Of a stretch of 64,000 bases of DNA, positions 21,888-33,950 are shown piece after piece. This DNA is from Hexactinellida sp. DTS-2022 (taxonomy: Eukaryota; Porifera; Hexactinellida). The stretch is from the NCBI GenBank assembly GCA_028753945.1, contig JAPNXP010000011.1:2728001-2792000 (forward strand), written 5' to 3'. The notes beneath the pieces are model-generated. The model ran no database searches. It was not told where the DNA came from and worked only from the letters and a program-made list of their open reading frames with translations. The number at the start of each line of letters is the position of its first letter. Positions within the stretch are counted from its first letter, which is position 1. The translations under genes were made by a program, and so were the position numbers.

Positions 21888-22385
21888 ATACAGACAATCA
21901 GGAGCAAGTTATTCTATATAAAATAGTAAATTATGAGTCCGATATTAACTGAAAGAATCCACTATACCCAATCGAGAGTACAGAATACTTCTCAACAGCA
22001 TCGTCACAAATTATAGAAAATTTCCAGACAAACTACCAGATTTACAAACCATTAAATAGAGTCTCAACACTACAAAGGCTGGGTGAGGAGTACTCATATT
22101 TTAGCGGATGAGTACTAAATGCTAAATATTTCTGAAACTACCACTACATAAACATCACAGTGGGTAAACCAGTGTAAATGACCGTATTTTTCACGCTACT
22201 ATATGCGTGAAATTGATATATTGTATATTTCTAATATACAGGTGAGAGAAATGTAATTATTTTAGCACATTACGAATTAGTTGTCCAAAAGTTTGAATTT
22301 GAGTAGTAGTCATCATACACGTATTCCAAGCGATGGAAAGAGCTTCCATTATGCTATCAAATTTTATATATTTATAAAAATATAA
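21888..22385. other. Stretch without recognised features
   Basis: AT-rich, no gene or clear repeat. Confidence 0.4.
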
Positions 22386-22656
22386 GAGCAGCATCGTTAA
22401 CGGAAAAATTGTCGGGGGAAACTGGTCGCCGGAAAATTCGTCGCCGGAAAATTTGTTGCACAGACAAAAGTCAACCAGAAATTTACAACATAAGCACAAA
22501 ATCCTCTTTTAACAGTATTGATTCCCGAATCTAAAGTTATACGATTTGTCCTATGATACCTTGTATATTCTTCGTATAAGAAGTGTGAATATAGTTTAAT
22601 GAAAGGACAATGCTAAAAAATGAAAACTATGAATTATTATATGTTAATATTATATG

Positions 22657-24093
22657 CTACCCCCTTAAGTAATCTAGAAGATTGCGATTTGAGTAGGCAG
22701 CAACTAATGTGAAGACTGAAGATCCTTCCTCTCTTCTCTTTTTAGGGACAGCTTTGAAATTTCTTTGTGTTCTCCCCCTTCCCATTTCGAGTAAACTGCC
22801 ACCTGAAGTGATTGTTCCCGCTTCAAATGTTTTAGTAATTTTGGTAGGCTTGGGTGTGAATGAGAAATTCCAGATCCAGAGGCGTTGTGCCAGCCTTCCA
22901 CAGAGTTGTTGGTACGGGCTTGCCTGTTGATAATTCGCATATACATATTCCAATAGGAAATGGAGGCATTCTTCTGGAATTATTAGGTGGCTTCTTTCCT
23001 ATATACGTATTCTCGAAGTATTTAGCTACTCCCATAGCTGATTGTGGATATTCTTCCATTATCATATTGAATGAATCAATAACATCATTCTCAGGCACAA
23101 AGGCCAAAAATTGTAACATCTTGAGTTTCAGAGCAAACACTTTATCTTGTTGGTACCTTGTAGTTAAGCCCTCGGCTTGAATTTTTCTGCAAACACTCTG
23201 AGCTAAGTGGAAGAAGCAGCCAGATACTGAAGCATTGAAGTGATTTTCGAAAGAATTCATTGCGGCTTTCTCAAAATCTATCATAATGGATTTCGGATAT
23301 AATTCGGGCTCTAGTTCGAGTAGTTTAAGATTCATTTGATCATAAGTTCGTAACATTCTTAGCCTCAAGCAAACCATATACACAAGGGAATATTTAACCA
23401 TCTTTTTCGGCATGGATTGTATATATCTGAAAGAAATGTTCGGGTACTTTGAAAGTTCCATCACAAAACCAGTTTGGACTTTCTTTTAGAATAGATAGAA
23501 AGTTGGGAGTTCCAAAAAGAATGAGTCTGTGTACATCGCCTTCCCCAGAATCAAAAAGTAAGAAACTATCTCCCTTGTGAGAAAACAGTAGAGAATTTGG
23601 AATGATCACTTCAGCACAACAAGAAGGATTGCCAAAATATTCTTCCGCTGTACTTCTGCAATTTCGTATTGTTCGTTTAACAGATGCAAGTTTCGGAAGT
23701 TTAACTATGCTCTCTGCAGACTGTTTTGAACTGAGTGGCAAGAAGGTTCCTAGTACTTGTTTCTGAATTCTTTGCAACTTCTTTGAGATTGTTATAACCT
23801 CTTAACATTTCTACCCTAGACATGTCAGGGCTATGTGAATGTTGACAATATATCCTAGACGAATTGTGTGGTTTAATGATATCATTGTTAGATGTATGTA
23901 TTCTAGCTTTGCAACTTCCTCGTTTTACACAGACCCAGTATTCGATGCCATTCGCAACCCTATTCAAAGTGTAAATAAACCCGTGTGTAGTTGCCTTGTC
24001 TTTATTTCTTTCACTTTTGATCCTTTCAAAGTTAAGTCGGGAAAGGAGGTCGCCATTATTGATGAAACTTAAACCAAAATAGCCCATATACAC
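22657..24093 (-). pseudogene. MULE transposase with FLYWCH finger, inactivated (B)
   Basis: Minus strand, at least four frame pieces. 24093-23701: FLYWCH pattern (YWVCVKRGSCKARIHT...H.H). 23777-23394: WFCDGTFKVPEHFFQIY with the first catalytic Asp. 23464-22832: MIDFEKAAMNSF and GCFFHLAQSVCRK, then ENTYIGKK. 22953-22657: NSVEGWH with the presumed catalytic Glu. All three acidic positions survive but lie in different frames, so the copy is dead. Same architecture as the copy at 14855-16417, but too diverged for the two to be a recent duplication. Confidence 0.82.
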
Positions 24094-24655
24094 TAACCGG
24101 CCAAAATTATTTGAACAGCAATAATTTGTATTTAGACATTCAAGTTTCTAGCAGCATAATAGCATTGGTAGATGCAACAACAATGGTATTTACAAAAAAC
24201 GATATGTAAAGTAAAATAAAATTGCAAATATTTTGAATTTACATTTATATGGAGGTGTTAAACTGATTAACTATATAATTAGCTAATTAAATATATAATA
24301 TCTGATCATCAAGATTAAATGAGAATATAGAAGTTCTGATTGCAGATTTGAATTCCACATGGTCGAAATACTCTATGTACATAATTTCAAATCAATACGT
24401 TTATTTTCTACTGAAATACATCCACATTCCCATTTGTGCCACTTGTGCCACAAGTGGCACGTGGCAGAAAAACTTATGCCACTTCATAGATTTTGAATAA
24501 AATGACGCGAATTCAAAATATTTTTTAATTTATAACTGTAGCAAGATATTTATAGTAATTTCAGAGTAGTTTAAATAGACGTTAATAAGTTACCAGACGA
24601 CTAATGTGTCTGCATTAAAATTTCCAATTGTTCAAATACATTTGGCTGGTTAGTG
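24091..24655 (+). mobile_element. Tc1/mariner-like mini-element, full-length copy
   Basis: Ends CACTAACCGGCCAAAATTA and, inverted, CACTAACCAGCCAAATGTA, each bordered by TA. 565 bp, non-coding, inserted inside MULE B. Best reference copy for the family at 12686, 17270 and 37463. Confidence 0.82.
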
Positions 24656-24978
24656 TATATATGTTCTCATGAATGCATTATCCATGAGTTTGTTAACAAA
24701 CAAACACATCTTAGCAGTGCTCTGAAACATGTCAATGAAAATTAAAGGTGAAAAATGATAAAAGCTTTGTCCTTTCATTAAACTATATTCACACTTCTTA
24801 TACGAAGAATATACAAGGTATCATAGGACAAATCGTATAACTTTAGATTCGGGAATCAATACTATTAAAACTGTATTTTTGTGCATATGTTGAAAATACG
24901 TGTTGAGTTTTGTCAGTGCAACAAATTTTCCATGCGACCAATTTTCCGGCGACCAATTTTCCGCTATTCGAGCAGCAT

Positions 24979-25765
24979 ATATGCGCTGTTCATAAGAATA
25001 TACCAATGGATTGTATCGTAGTGAATACTAAATGTATATTAAAACTCGGCTCTCAACGATTTCAGATTAGCATACATTTATCAATAATCCTCTATAATTT
25101 TAAGTAAATTTATTTCCCATATTTTGTCTACGGATTATTTGCTAAGATTTGGGTAGAAATTTGAATAACTTTATAATAAACTAGAGAAAATTCTCAATAA
25201 AATGCATTTGGTTCAAAACTAACCTATACGATGTAAGCTACAAAAAATCCCTCCAATTTAGGAAAAAGTGAATAAATTAGAATTTAGATTTAATACATCT
25301 TTGGGTGTTTCCAATATTCAATAGTTTCTAAAAAAACAACCATGTACAGGGGGCGGTCAGGACATGGCATGACCACTTTATATCTGCTTCCGCCGGCCCT
25401 GATATAGCTTATGATTTTTTAAGGTCAGATCTATCAATCAGCATTTCAAGTTAGGAACTCATTCAAGCTTTTCTAAATTTCAGTAAGAAAATCTTTTTAG
25501 ATTCGGAAGAAATTTAGGAGCTAGCTATATTCCAAAATTGACAACTATGCTACCAAGAAACAGACAGGAATCCTAAGAGTATTTGCACCAGGGGTTTATC
25601 CAGGGGTTTATCCAGGAGCGCGCCATATGCCTAGAGGCGTATAAATTGGGATATGTTTGCGTTTAGGAGCGCGAAAACTGCCGAAAGTTCCCATAGAGTA
25701 ATACGAAACTAACCTTTTAGGCGTACATAAAATAACATAATTCATACTTTAGTTACCTTAGGACA
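24979..25765. other. Stretch without recognised features
   Basis: AT-rich, no supported gene. A short direct repeat CAGGGGTTTATC occurs near 25590. Confidence 0.4.
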
Positions 25766-25920
25766 GTTAGGAGCATGGGCGGCGCGGCCGCACCCCGCAC
25801 GGGTGATTCACCCGCGTGCGCCTCAACCGATTACAAAGGGGGTCCCTTGTTCAGGCCCCCCGGGGCCCTGGACAAAGGGGACTAGTAGGTCGATCACCCG
25901 GGGCCCTAGGAGTGTTCAAT
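25766..25920. other. Isolated GC-rich island
   Basis: About 150 bp of strongly GC-rich sequence (GGCGGCGCGGCCGC, CCCCCCGGGGCCC, CACCCGGGGCCC) in otherwise AT-rich DNA. It is followed by two copies of TTAGGAGTGTTCAATT. Perhaps a GC-rich mini-element; no ends fixed. Confidence 0.5.
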
Positions 25921-26216
25921 TCTCGTTAGGAGTGTTCAATTATACTGCTGTATAATACCCTGATTTGCACTTGTGATCGTTTAATTCAACCGCCATCTAC
26001 CCTCTCAAAAATACAATGCAAGATCAAATTCAAAAAGAATATGAAAAGATTTTCATAATTTTTCTCAAGTGTAATATTAATGATAAAATCATGGGTGAAT
26101 AATAAAGGTTTTACAAAAAATACAATCACCGGTAATCAAAAAACTATCATTGATCGTACAAAACTACTGTTTTGAAATTACATACATCATTTTTGTTGAT
26201 GTAATTCGGTTTCTAG

Positions 26217-26320
26217 CTATGAATAACCTATGTGTCAATAATAGTCCATTTATGGCTAACTGCTATCAAAATTTATCTGCCCTTTTTGCCCAATGTGATA
26301 GAACAAATATAACAACCCCA
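26217..26320 (+). other. Possible small exon with ShK-like cysteine pattern
   Basis: After TTTCTAG (acceptor-like) the plus strand reads LCVNNSPFMANC and a third Cys, AQC. The C-x2-N-x2-F-M-x2-C pattern resembles the middle of ShK domains, but the rest of the domain and a donor site are missing. Weak. Confidence 0.2.
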
Positions 26321-26675
26321 GGATTCAAATTATGCATATCTTTAAACCATAGAAAGATCACACAAGCATTTTTATTCTAAAAAAGTATTACCATAGTCCT
26401 AAACTTCCTAGAATGTGAAGTTGACTTTGTATACAGCCGAGCACACTTAAATCTATGTTAGATTCAAACCAATCATCCGATCCATTCAAATTTGATATTA
26501 TTCGAAAGAGGTTTAATTACATTAAAAATTTGAATCTAAAATATTTCTAAACAATTTTTTACATAAATTAGTTTTCGGCACACTTCAAAATTTAAATGTG
26601 TGTGTGATCCACTTCCCGTCATCCGATCAACTCAAATTTGGCATTATTCAAACATAGAGAAAGAGGTAGGTCTCT

Positions 26676-27640
26676 TGCATCGTATTTTGAGGCACACTAG
26701 TATATTGAGGGGCTGTATGATATTACAAAGTATACTGTGGTTATTTGAGGCACACTGGTAGATTGACACGCTACTATAAATGATATCCTATCATTTAACG
26801 AGATAACTTATAGTAACGCATAATTAAGATAACTAATCAATTTTATATTAAATTAATAGAATTCTCGAAATGGAAAATTATTTACAACGGGCCTTAAAAT
26901 ATTAGAGTATAAGTTTAATAGCGCATCCATGGTCAGGGTTGGGGCCGATTACGATTACAATCGTAATTGATTGTAATCGATTACACATTTCGCTGTAATC
27001 ATAATGATAACCAGATGATTCTACTAGAGAGTAATCGTATCGTAATCGTAATCGTAATCATGCCATTTTATTAGCGTATTTATCTTTGAAATTAAGGATA
27101 TATTATCAATTAGTAGGATTGCACCTGCGAAAGTGCTTTTATTCAATAACAGTCAAATTAATATGAACTCCATCATAAGATATACAGTAACAGTTAGTTA
27201 ATTGAAATTAACACTTTCCTTGTTGTTAGTACTTTTGGATTCGAATTTATCAGAACGCATTTAGTATACATTTTGGGTTGTTTTCATAATCGTAATCATA
27301 TACAAGTTTATAGTAATCGTAATCGTAATCGTAATCGCTTAAAAATTATAGATCGTATTCGTAATCATAATCATAATCGTTTAAAAAATATAGATCGTAA
27401 ACGTAAGCGTAATCATCTGAAAGTAATCGGCCAAAACCCTGTCCATGGTTCACTTATACAGAGTCTAGAGTTCATGATATAATGCAAAATTATAGGAATT
27501 CACATTTATAGAAGTGTCTCAATCTACCAGAGCGCCTCAAAATACCACAGTATACTTTGTAATAGCACATCCATGGTTTATACTAGTGTATCATACAGAG
27601 CCTCAATATACGTAGGCGCCTCAAAATACGATACAACAGA
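26676..27640. repeat. Foldback element split by a hAT-like insertion
   Basis: Arms of about 110-150 bp (ATCGTATTTTGAGGC, then ACAAAGTATACTGTGGT, then TGGTAGATTGA) occur at 26676-26785 and inverted at 27505-27640. The element is interrupted by 26934-27441. Confidence 0.7.
26934..27441. mobile_element. hAT-like mini-element filled with GTAATCG repeats
   Basis: Ends CAGGGTTGGGGCCGATTACG and inverted CAGGGTTTTGGCCGATTAC. Perfect 8-bp duplication TCCATGGT at 26926-26933 and 27442-27449. Outer parts are dense in CGTAATCGTAATC; the middle is unique AT-rich sequence. Confidence 0.85.
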
Positions 27641-27915
27641 TCTCATTTACGAGAAATTAACTCAAAATAGATAGAAGGATATTTTTTAAAAATATTATGA
27701 GAATTGCTTTAACGAATATTTTGCTACCTTAATAGTAGCGATTGAAATCTCAAAACTTAGAAGGCCAATTAGTACGCACAGATTCATTTCAGTCAATTTT
27801 TGACCAATAATCACCATTTTGGTATCAAAATTCAATGGCAGTGAAATTATCAAGGTAGAGAGCACTCAGTTTCAGGGGAGCTTTCATTTCTAAGTTAAGT
27901 TGGAATGAGTATTCC

Positions 27916-28375
27916 AGGGCTTTTCACGAGTCAATTGATCGACTGAATGACTCGCGAGTAATCACATGTTATTGAATCAGACTCGGTGACTCGAGTCACC
28001 GAATATTATCACGAGTCAGGTGACTCGAGTCATTCAGTTTTATCAAGAGGAAAGACTCGCGAGTCATCAAGTTCAAGACTCGCGAGCCATTGAGTTGACG
28101 ATCCGCGAGTTACCGATGTGTACGTATGGTAAGAATAAGCAATTAGAAATTGAGTAAATAACTGTATATTATTTTATAATCTCATTGTATTAAGAATTCG
28201 AAAACCCATGAATCTCAAAAAGATATTATCTGATTGACTTGATGACTGGCGAGTCACCACGAGTCATCGAGTCAAACTCGGTGACTCGAATCACCGAATT
28301 TTGTCACGAGTCAGGTGACTCGAGACAATGAATTTTGTCACGAATCAGGTAAATCAGTGACTCATGAAAAGCCCT
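27916..28375. mobile_element. Inverted-repeat mini-element filled with GACTCGCGAGTC
   Basis: Ends AGGGCTTTTCACGAGTCA and, inverted, AGGGCTTTTCATGAGTCA. The palindromic word GACTCGCGAGTC/GTGACTCGAGTCAC recurs throughout. hAT-like in style, but no clean target duplication was found. Confidence 0.7.
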
Positions 28376-29084
28376 CAATTATTCCAATCAGAACTAAGTA
28401 AATTGATGGAGGGGGCACGTTGCATTAATTCTTAATTTGAGGGTTGTAAATAGTTCGAATCTCAATGGTTTGCCACTAGTTTTGCCATCTGTTTGACTCT
28501 CTTTTTAGGGAGGTTGTCATTAGCTAGACTCTCTTTTAGAGAAGATGTTATTAGTCATAATTTTTATTAGGTTACCATCGGTGTCTCTTATATTAACTTA
28601 ATTGGTTAATTATGTAACTAACACAAATGTTCATTTACATTGAATCCATAAAAACAGTGATAATCATCATTGAATAACAAACAAAAATGTCAATGTAATT
28701 ATGGTGCAACGAATATACCGAATATTAGTTCGAAATGATTAAACGAATATTCTTTCTTTTCAAAAGAGTAATTCGTTTGATGAATATAAGATACAAACGA
28801 ATATTCCTAAATGTACATATTTTTGAACATGCTTTTTGTATAGATTGGAAAGATCGTAATAATAATTCCTACCTAACTAGCTGATTAATAGCAATTTCTA
28901 TCTATAAACACATTGTAACTATGATTAAATAATTGTACAAAAACTATTTTCTTTTGTATTTTGAGACATGAAGTTGAATTGATGCTTAGTCATCAAAACG
29001 AACGAATATTCGAACATTCTCAAAAATATTCGAATATAAGGTTCGTTGTTTATATTTTGAATATTAGTTTCAGCCCTACATGTA
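28376..29084. other. Stretch without recognised features
   Basis: AT-rich. Two related AGGTTGTCATTAG/AAGATGTTATTAG segments near 28510-28555; no gene supported. Confidence 0.4.
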
Positions 29085-29217
29085 ATATTGAATTTTGGTA
29101 TCGTTCTATTCATGATAGATTCAAAGAAATGGCTTATATTTTGAGTCTCCCGCTTTTCTCCCGTTTTTTCATCTTCGACCTCCCGCTTTTTGGATTTCAG
29201 AGTTTGGCAACCCTGCC
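29085..29217 (+). repeat. Fragment (right end) of the 31857-32323 family
   Basis: Contains TTCATGATAGATT, GAGTCTCCCGCTTTT, ATCTTCGACCTCCCGCTTTT and the GGCAACCCTG tip as in 31857-32323. Confidence 0.7.
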
Positions 29218-29639
29218 TCTCGTTACATCAGGGATTCATCCAGGCGTGGGCGCGTAACTTGGAAGATTTTTATAGGTGCGCGAAATCGAGAGATGCTCCC
29301 ATAGACTAATACAAAATGAGTAATTTAGGCGCGTGTGAGCGAGCGCAAACTAATTCTAGACACGCGGAATATTTTGTTTGGATTAAAGCCTGGGTTGCAT
29401 AGATCGACATATAAATTAACGTTAAATTCAGCATCGTATCTAGTACAAGCAACATTCTGGAGGATGTAGGCACGAGGCCACCCCGGACATTTTTAAGAAT
29501 TTCATCCAAATTCGAATTAAAACATAATAGTAGTGTATTAATTAGGGTCTAAATAATCTAAATTAACTAACTTACAAGTTGATGAGTGGAACAAGACTTG
29601 CTACTCGTAACTGTACTAATTTTAGCAAAAAGATCCAGT

Positions 29640-29767
29640 TATTTTACATATATATCATAAAATCTATATATAGAAACAATTTCCAAAAAGCGGGAGCTTA
29701 AAAAGTTTGGCGGGAGGTCGGAGGATGGGAGAAAAAAGGAAAAAAGAGGGAGGATTGGGAACCCTGC
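29640..29767 (-). repeat. Fragment (left end) of the 31857-32323 family
   Basis: The reverse complement reads CAGGGTTCCCAATCCTCCCTC, then CTCCCGCCAAACTTTT and CTCCCGCTTTTTGGAAATTG, matching the left part of 31857-32323. It abuts the candidate exon to its right. Confidence 0.7.
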
Positions 29768-29784
29768 ACTGTAATGTACCAATT

Positions 29785-30015
29785 TGTAAGAGATTATAAC
29801 GAACCATGTAAGACTCTTGTGACGTAGTACAAATAGTCGTCTTAGAAGGAAAAAGATTATCATATATAGGAGGCGGTCGAGCAGTTGAATGTGCATCATT
29901 GATAGGAGTATTGTTGCTTTCGTAGACTCCAGTGATATTATCTGAACCAAATGCATAAGAGCTGGGAGATATCAATTGTTGATTATGTAAGTGAGAAGTT
30001 GACATTTCATATAAT
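29785..30015 (-). CDS. Candidate host exon (minus strand)
   Basis: Acceptor-like TTGATTCTAG at 30016 is followed by an open frame (LYEMSTSHLHNQQLISPSSY...) that includes ARPPPIYDNLFPSK, a proline-rich, SH3/WW-ligand-like stretch. It runs to about 29785, where a possible GT donor (ATTG|GTACAT) lies just before the inserted hAT fragment. Codon content looks more like coding than the surroundings. No domain is recognised. It may belong to the same minus-strand gene as 10335-10553, but the phases do not prove it. Confidence 0.35.
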
Positions 30016-30084
30016 CTAGAATCAATTAGTTGATATGTAAAAATAATAATTATAAATAATTAATAAATTAGGCTGTCTCAGTAC

Positions 30085-30495
30085 CAGTACCGGGATCCAA
30101 GCATGCGCGGCGCCGGGTTAAACTGGGGGGGGGGCTTTCGGGGGCCAAACAATTTTTCAGAGGGAAAAGATTTATCATCCGTCAGAATTTATATGAAAAA
30201 ATGGAGCTGAGATGAACTTGTCATGCTTACAAACTATCCAGGGATTAACGCTAGATTAATATTAATAAATAGTAAGATCATTGTATACACATCGAATCAT
30301 GGACTTTTCAATTTATGTAAGAAAGACCCGTTAGCAAATTAACATAAATGATTTTTATTTACTATCAGTATAGTAAATTAAATATGAGAAATAACAAAGA
30401 AATATTGATGTTGTTGATAAGAAAATGTTATAACTTCTATGTATCTCTTGTCTAACTAAATGTTATTCTAAAATAATCTGAAATTTTACTATATA
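30085..30495. other. GC-rich block then AT-rich stretch
   Basis: 30085-30150 holds CATGCGCGGCGCCGGG and a nine-G run, unlike its surroundings. The remainder is featureless AT-rich DNA. Confidence 0.4.
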
Positions 30496-30856
30496 GGCCA
30501 CATAAAATTAATTACTTGTTTATCATCCATATTTTTCGAGAAAATTGGGACGGCGGACGGGATTTTATTATTATTATTTATTTCCATTAATATGCAAATA
30601 GCATCATCCTATGCCAAAAATAAATATAAATATTTAATTTAATTAGAAAATAACATGACAATGCCCAAATAATTAAAGTAATGCTCTAAAATATAGAACT
30701 TATTAAAAATTTATGCATAGTAGGTACTTTACACAAGTTTATTGCTTATATTTTGTACGATTATGTTCATAAGATAATAATAAAATAGATCCGGACGGAT
30801 AGTAAAAATTGGGGCGGGCGGGGATGATAAACAAGTTATTTATTTTATACGGCCTA
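30496..30856. mobile_element. TAGGCC-ended mini-element, copy 1
   Basis: Inverted ends TAGGCCACATAAAATTAATT and TAGGCCGTATAAAATAAATA, then CTTGTTTATCATCC on both sides. The interior matches 56856-57231 in order (ATGCAAATA, CATGACAATGCC, TACTTTACACAAGTTTAT, TCCGGACGG). Non-coding. Confidence 0.75.
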
Positions 30857-31856
30857 ATACTGTAAACTTTTGAAATATCCTTTTAGAAATACTAAGGAAT
30901 CTAAGGATGAGTCACTCAAACTTGACCTTAATTTTGTAATGAAGAGCCCAGCAGAAGAAAAAGCTCTTTCAGCTTCTACACTGGTACACGGAATATTATA
31001 GAGGGCTTGCTCTAACAGGAGTATATTCTTTGATTTTGTTCCGGTTAGCTCACAAAATTTGAATTATTTGTTCAGTGTATCGAATTCACTCTCCAAATTT
31101 TCCGAAGCCTTTTATATAATGCGCAATACCCGGGTATTCCTATTAAATTACCCGGGTATCGCATCTCATTCGATTTTTTGGAACCGAGCATCTCATTCGA
31201 TTTTTTGGAACCGAGGAACCAAGTAGTCTGAGAACCGGGTAACACCCCTAGTATACACGGAGTCTCTAATATTGTAGTTTTTCTTCAGTCAAGTAGTTAG
31301 TTTACAAGTCTAATGTAAAGTGGTTAATCTACAAGTCCAGTCCAGGAGTATTGATAACGATACGTACTTAGTTTCTTTGTTATGTATTCACGTATACCTA
31401 AATTATGAATGTACTAGTTGCTAATGCTCATTAAAATATCAATTCTCTACTAATATATATCTAGAACATAGCTCAGATTTGCTTAATTAAGGTGTAGCAC
31501 ATCTTTAGTTGAACAATAATATAAAGTATTTATAGCTAGTGTATGCTTTATGAATTTAATATTTTGAAAATTAGCTATACATCGCTTTCCATGGTACATA
31601 TTTTCAATGGACTATCATTGCCTTAGGATATAGAATGCTATGATACATCTTTTTTGAATTCTCGATATATAAAAACATAAGAATAGCATTTTTTAAAGGA
31701 ATTGGATAATTATTTCAAAAGTTCGACGAGTTTGAAGTGAGATGGTGCTCCAACATTTTGAAAAATGTTTGGATAGTCAACAAAAAATGAAAATCTGTGA
31801 CGTAATAAATCAAAAACCAATCAACCGATTAGTCCAGAGTTTTGAGGAAAGTATAG
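30857..31856. other. Stretch with a small tandem pair
   Basis: Two ACCCGGGTA palindromes near 31128-31158 and a 27-bp direct repeat (GCATCTCATTCGATTTTTTG...) at 31161-31214. No gene supported. Confidence 0.45.
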
Positions 31857-32323
31857 CAGGGTTGCCAACCCTCCCGCTTTGGCGGGAGTCTCCCGCTTTT
31901 TGCCTTTTTTTCTCTCATCTTCCCGACCTCCCGCCAAACTTTTAAAACTCCCGCTTTTTGGAAATTGTTTATATATTTAAATTTTATGATAATTAAGTAG
32001 AATAACGGGATTTGTTTAAATTTTCAAGTAAATTAGTCAACCTACGAGCAACAAGTTTTTTCTTTTTAGTTTTTTTTCAAGTTTTTTTAGTTGTCGTTTT
32101 TAATTTTCAGTTTTTTTTCGAGTACCAAGTTTTTTTCCTAATTGTAGATATCAAAACATACTAAATAATCATATTATATCGTTCTATTCATGATAGATTT
32201 TTTAAAATAGCATATATAATGAGTCTCCCGCTTTTTCATCTTCGACCTCCCGCTTTTTGGTAAAACTCCCGCCAAAATTGGCAAAATCTCCCGCTTTTTT
32301 GTTTTCAGAGGTTGGCAACCCTG
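31857..32323. mobile_element. hAT-like mini-element filled with CTCCCGCTTTTTGG
   Basis: Ends CAGGGTTGCCAACCCTCC and inverted CAGGGTTGCCAACCTC. AGTATAG is duplicated at 31850-31856 and 32324-32330. The word CTCCCGCTTTTT recurs at both sides. Reference copy for the fragments at 29085 and 29640. Confidence 0.82.
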
Positions 32324-33197
32324 AGTATAGACTTGCAATTTACAGACAAATCGATTGATAGTGGTGAAATGACTGGTTGACTTGACATGGAATTCCCCAA
32401 TACTGAATCCATACTAGCCAATATAAATTCTATCTATTTACTCTATAGTGCGAGTTTATTGGTACAAGGGATTATGCCACACAGAATTCGCGATATCGAT
32501 CTAATTATTTTTTCTATAGATTTTCAAATAATCACTCGATTTTGTCAGAATTTTGGTATTATATAATTAATAAGTCTATAACTTTGTATTACAGTTGAAA
32601 ATCGACACCGCATATGTACGGGAACGTGGAATTTGACCTAAAATAAATTCGGAATTCACCTAAAACTGATGTAGGAAAATGACCTAAATTCGAAGTAGGA
32701 ATTTGACCTAAAGAAATTTGGGATGTAGGAAAATGACCTTAATTCGAAGTAGGAATTTGTCCTAAATAAATTTGGGATGTAGGAAAATGACCTAAATTCG
32801 AAATAGGAATTTCATCTAAAGAAATTTGGGATGTAGTAAAATAAACTAAATTGGAAGTATGTTGCGGGCATGCTCCAATGTGATTAGTTATCACTTCGCC
32901 GCACAATAATAATTGGCTTCTGATAGACTTGTATTAAACAAGCGTTATTATTTCATTGAATGATCTTGTTAGTCCTATCTTGTTTATGATTAATACATTT
33001 AGTGTTATAATTATTAAGTCAATTGAGAGTACCTTGTCAAAGAGGCGTAGGATAGAGTTGCCAAAATTACCATCATCTGCGGAAGAATTCTTGTAATCAC
33101 AGATTGACAATTAGAGAAGGTAATGAAACAGCTGTATTATTTGCTAGTGATCAAATGATAACTAAACTAAAAGAAGCAGAAATTGTTCACTTTGACG

Positions 33198-33470
33198 CAG
33201 TGGCGTCGGAAGCGTGAAATCGGGGAGGGGGCAATCATAATTTAGAGGGGCACATACAAAAAGCTAATTCTTAGTAGTATAAAACCCCACGTGATTTTAT
33301 GTCTTTTTTGATAGTTTCACATTGGATAAGAGCAGTGGTATCATGACATTTGAACTCATGTGTATCATTGGTGTTGTTATTTCATCTATTTGGACAGGGG
33401 AAGGGGGTACAGGCGAGGGGGCACCGAGACTTTTGAGGGGGGCACGTGCCCCCCCCTTCTGACGCCCCTG
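33198..33470. mobile_element. hAT-like mini-element (273 bp)
   Basis: Ends CAGTGGCGTCGGAAGCG and inverted CAGGGGCGTCAGAAGGG. Perfect 8-bp duplication CTTTGACG at 33190-33197 and 33471-33478. Contains G-runs typical of this sub-family. Confidence 0.88.
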
Positions 33471-33734
33471 CTTTGACGCTACTTTTAAAGTTGTCCCGTG
33501 TATATTCTATCAATTACTAACGGTATTTATTCGGTATAAAGGCCATGTAATCCCAGCATTGCATATATTAATGAGCGAAAAAAATGAAGAACTTTATACG
33601 GCAGTATTATCAGCAGTTCATAGTTTAGGCCTAAAATGTCAAATTTAAAAATGTGAAATTTTAGTGATTACGTCATCATGTGATAATTAGTAAGCATATT
33701 GGCAATCTGGTGTTACCAAAGTGTCCGCATCATT

Positions 33735-33950
33735 AATGTGCATGTTCTATTAAATTTTCAGATTTTTATCTCTTAGAGTGCGCGAATTATGTGCGATTAA
33801 GTGACTATTCAGTGTTCTTGAAATGTGACAATGACGTCATAACTTGTCGAGGTGTGAGAAATTTTGAGTTAAAACCTCAAATTGTTGACGGGTGCCAAAA
33901 GTTACCCCTATATGCCAAAAATCACATTTGGAGACCGGAAACTTGATGCT
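33735..33950 (-). repeat. Dispersed repeat, inverted copy of 13690-13880
   Basis: Contains CTCTTAGAGTGCGCGAATTA, AATGTGACAATGACGTCAT and GACGGGTGCCAAAAGTTACC, the reverse complement of the 13.7-kb copy. Confidence 0.65.

Larger units (their letters stand above)
22395..24969 (-). mobile_element. MULE (Mutator-like) element B
   Basis: Perfect 9-bp target duplication GAGCAGCAT at 22386-22394 and 24970-24978. Terminal inverted repeats of about 210 bp (22395-22610 and 24768-24969) share GGAAAA.TTG.TCG tips and a long block around TTCACACTTCTTATACGAAG. It contains a broken FLYWCH/MULE transposase on the minus strand and a later Tc1/mariner-like insertion at 24091-24655. Confidence 0.88.

Noticed and set aside
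31742..31945. 67-codon frame
   Set aside because: The second half is the terminal repeat of a hAT-like insertion; the first half has no splice sites or domain.
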